DNA from: Sporohalobacter salinus
GTDB taxonomy: Bacteria; Bacillota; Halanaerobiia; Halobacteroidales; Acetohalobiaceae
Direction of reading: 5' to 3'
DNA length: 64,000 bases
Assembly (NCBI RefSeq): GCF_016908635.1
Contig: NZ_JAFBEG010000001.1
Coordinates: 1-64,000, forward strand
The notes beneath the pieces were generated by a model that saw only the letters and a list, made by a program, of their open reading frames with translations, searched no databases and was not told the origin of the DNA. Positions 62,005 through 64,000 of the stretch are shown one piece after another (positions within the stretch are counted from its first letter, which is position 1; every line of letters begins with the position of its first letter). The position numbers were made by a program, and so were the translations under genes.

Positions 62005-63222
62005 ATGAAGGAGAAAGTAGTTATCCTTGGAACTTTAGATACAAAAGGAGAAGAATTTAAATTTGTAAAAGAAATAGTAGAGGACAAGGGATGTGAAACA
62101 ATAGTCATCGATGCTGGAGTAAAAGGAGAACCGTATTTTGAACCTGATATTTCTAGTGATAGAGTAGCAGAAGCTGGAGGTATGGCCCTTGACGAGCTAA
62201 TTGAAAAGGATGATCGAGGTAAGGCTATAGATGTAATGATGAAAGGGGCAAAGAAGGTTGTTTCTGACTTATTCCAGAAAGGTGAATTGGGCGGAGTTAT
62301 TAGTTTAGGAGGAAGTGCTGGAACTACTATTGGAAGTGCTGCTATGCGAGTACTTCCTGTTGGAGTACCAAAGGTATTAGTTTCTACATTAGCTTCTGGA
62401 GATACACGCCCTTATGTTGGAGTTAAGGATATTATGATGATCTATTCTGTAACAGATATATCCGGTTTGAATAGTGTATCTCGCAAAATACTGTCTAATG
62501 CTGCTTTTGCAATTAGTGCTATGGTAAAGGATAGTCCTCCGGAAGTTGATGAAGAAAAATCATTAGTGGCAGCAACTATGTTTGGTGTGACTACCCCTTG
62601 TGTAACAAAAGTAAGAGAGTATTTAGAAGAAAAGGGATATGAAGTCCTTGTTTTTCATGCTACAGGAACAGGCGGAAAGGCAATGGAAACATTGATAGAA
62701 TCTGGCTTTATAGAAGGTGTACTAGATATAACAACAACTGAATGGTGTGATGAATTAGTAGGAGGAGTTTTAAATGCGGGACCACATCGTTTAGAAGCCG
62801 CTGCTAAGAATGGAATTCCTCAAGTTGTTTCTACAGGTGCTTTGGATATGGTGAATTTTGGTGGAATAGACTCTGTTCCAGAAGAGTTTAGAGATAGAAA
62901 TCTTTATGAACATAATCCTTCCGTTACTTTAATGCGAACTACCAAAGAGGAAAATGAAGAATTAGGTGAGATTATAGCTGATAAATTAAATCAATCAAAA
63001 GGACCTACTGCTTTATTTCTACCTCTAAAAGGGGTTTCCCTATATGATGTTGAAGGCAAGCCTTTTTATGGTCCAGAGGAAGATGAAGCTCTATTTGAAA
63101 GTTTACGGCAGAATATCGATCAGAATAAAGTTGAATTAATTGAAAGAGAGACTGATATAAATGATGAGGAATTTGCTTTAGAAATGGCTAAAAAATTAAT
63201 TAAGTTTCTAGAAAACAAATAA
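62005..63222 (+). CDS. Tm-1-like (UPF0261) ATP-binding domain protein
   Basis: A 405-residue protein of the UPF0261/Tm-1-like family. The N-terminal motif [14 protein letters not shown] (residues 5-18), the nucleotide loop [17 protein letters not shown] (about 98), and the second-domain [19 protein letters not shown] (about 215) are conserved. Two Rossmann-like subdomains bind ATP. Function in bacteria is unproven. In the tomato resistance protein Tm-1 this domain is fused to the TIM barrel encoded by the next gene here. AAAGGGGGG precedes ATG 62005. Confidence 0.9.
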   Translation: MKEKVVILGTLDTKGEEFKFVKEIVEDKGCETIVIDAGVKGEPYFEPDISSDRVAEAGGMALDELIEKDDRGKAIDVMMKGAKKVVSDLFQKGELGGVISLGGSAGTTIGSAAMRVLPVGVPKVLVSTLASGDTRPYVGVKDIMMIYSVTDISGLNSVSRKILSNAAFAISAMVKDSPPEVDEEKSLVAATMFGVTTPCVTKVREYLEEKGYEVLVFHATGTGGKAMETLIESGFIEGVLDITTTEWCDELVGGVLNAGPHRLEAAAKNGIPQVVSTGALDMVNFGGIDSVPEEFRDRNLYEHNPSVTLMRTTKEENEELGEIIADKLNQSKGPTALFLPLKGVSLYDVEGKPFYGPEEDEALFESLRQNIDQNKVELIERETDINDEEFALEMAKKLIKFLENK

Positions 63223-63241
63223 TATTAAGGAGGGAATTAAA

Positions 63242-64000
63242 GTGTCAATTTCAAGAGAAGCTATATTAAAGAGATTGGATGGAGAAATTGAAGCAGGAAA
63301 TCCCATTATAGGTGCTGGAGCTGGAACCGGAATTTCTGCTAAATTTGCTGAAGCTGGCGGAGTGGATCTAATAATCATCTATAATTCCGGTAGGTATCGA
63401 ATGGGTGGAAGAGGATCTTTAGCAGGTTTGATGCCTTATGGAGATGCTAATTCAATAGTTATGGAAATGGCTAATGAAGTAATACCAATAGTAAAAGATA
63501 CTCCAGTATTAGCTGGTGTCTGCGGTACAGATCCTTTTAGATCTATGGATGTATTCTTGAAGAAATTAAAGAAAGTCGGCTTCTCTGGAGTGCAGAATTT
63601 CCCTACTGTAGGTTTAATTGATGGTAAGTTCAGACAGAATTTAGAAGAAACGGATATGGGATATGGCTTGGAAGTGGAGATGATTAGAAAAGCTAGTAAT
63701 CTAGGTTTATTTACAGCTCCATATGTCTTTGATGAAGAAGATGCTAAAGCCATGGCTGAAGCAGGTGCTGACTTATTAGTAGCTCATATGGGATTAACTA
63801 CTGATGGAAGTATTGGAGCCGAAACAGCCTTAACTTTAGAGGATAGTGCTCAAAAAGTTCAAGCTATTCATGATGCAGGAAAAGAAGTAAATGAGGATGT
63901 TAAAGTTATCTGTCATGGTGGGCCAATTGCCCAGCCTGAAGATGCTAAATATATATTGAATAATACTGAAGGAATTGTTGGATTTTTTGGAGCTTCAAGT
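63242..64000 (+). CDS. PEP-hydrolase-family TIM-barrel protein (cut by window end)
   Basis: The first 253 residues of a TIM-barrel protein of the phosphoenolpyruvate hydrolase-like family (PF09370 type): [19 protein letters not shown] (about 20-38), [18 protein letters not shown] (about 47-64), [13 protein letters not shown] (about 117) and [10 protein letters not shown] (about 180). Start GTG 63242 behind AAGGAGGG, 19 nt after the UPF0261 gene. It is paralogous to the sensor domain of the regulator at 59912. The 3' end lies outside the window. Confidence 0.88.
   Translation, partial: MSISREAILKRLDGEIEAGNPIIGAGAGTGISAKFAEAGGVDLIIIYNSGRYRMGGRGSLAGLMPYGDANSIVMEMANEVIPIVKDTPVLAGVCGTDPFRSMDVFLKKLKKVGFSGVQNFPTVGLIDGKFRQNLEETDMGYGLEVEMIRKASNLGLFTAPYVFDEEDAKAMAEAGADLLVAHMGLTTDGSIGAETALTLEDSAQKVQAIHDAGKEVNEDVKVICHGGPIAQPEDAKYILNNTEGIVGFFGASS

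Overview
The window is 64 kb of AT-rich, densely packed chromosomal DNA from an anaerobic low-GC bacterium. The gene families fit a Firmicute-grade anaerobe, and I would guess a Halanaerobiales-like (Halobacteroidaceae) organism. That guess is inference. It rests on low GC, acidic soluble proteins, ThiH rather than an oxygen-dependent thiamine route, NfnAB, selenium-linked purine genes, and periplasmic proteins with signal-peptidase-I type leaders. No rRNA, tRNA or CRISPR array was seen.

Region 1 (1-16.4 kb) holds housekeeping and sensing genes. There are two half-size YeeE/YedE sulfur-transport proteins, a P-type cation ATPase on the minus strand whose N-terminal domain is only reached from an apparent AUC start, a DUF2935 protein, a secreted alkaline phosphatase and a YibE/F membrane protein. 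A minus-strand thiSGHFE operon follows, with a complete TPP riboswitch, attenuator and promoter. Next come a giant diguanylate cyclase with four tandem periplasmic solute-binding domains and a polysaccharide deacetylase lipoprotein.

Region 2 (16.4-49.8 kb) is one co-directional block of about 30 genes for selenium-linked purine and related N-heterocycle catabolism. A 580-nt AT-rich leader with duplicated segments leads into ygeY, ygeW, two fold-type-II PLP enzymes, an XRE-cupin regulator and a xanthine-type permease. Two molybdenum hydroxylases follow: one has an intact Mo subunit (24.3-28.0 kb), the other is split exactly like Eubacterium barkeri nicotinate dehydrogenase NdhFSLM (30.6-34.3 kb). 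Deaminases (8-oxoguanine-type, SsnA, adenine), a PreA-like flavoprotein and an adenine/hypoxanthine permease come next. The cofactor-maturation set is MocA-like transferases, YqeC, split XdhC, a ModABC transporter, DUF364 and a molybdopterin-binding protein. A hydantoinase, the NfnAB transhydrogenase and a second MocA-like protein close the block. The logic reads as uptake, deamination, hydroxylation, ring opening and carbamoyl/amino-acid salvage, with electrons passing to ferredoxin/NAD(P) through NfnAB. yqeC carries an in-frame UGA near its start, the most provocative single observation here.

Region 3 (49.8-59.4 kb) is mixed. It has a cobalamin riboswitch in front of a YitT-family membrane protein, manA, a PRD/EIIA regulator with an orphan fructose-type EIIB, and a trypsin-like protease followed by a 73-residue protein resembling its N-terminal domain. 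A dead IS30-type transposase, AlkD, a lipase-like hydrolase and a GNAT acetyltransferase complete it.

Region 4 (59.9-64 kb) is a compact sigma-54 module. The regulator's sensor domain is a paralogue of the TIM-barrel enzyme it apparently controls. A -24/-12 promoter and paired inverted repeats follow, then a Tm-1-like (UPF0261) gene and a PEP-hydrolase-like TIM-barrel gene cut by the window end. These two proteins correspond to the two halves of the tomato antiviral protein Tm-1.
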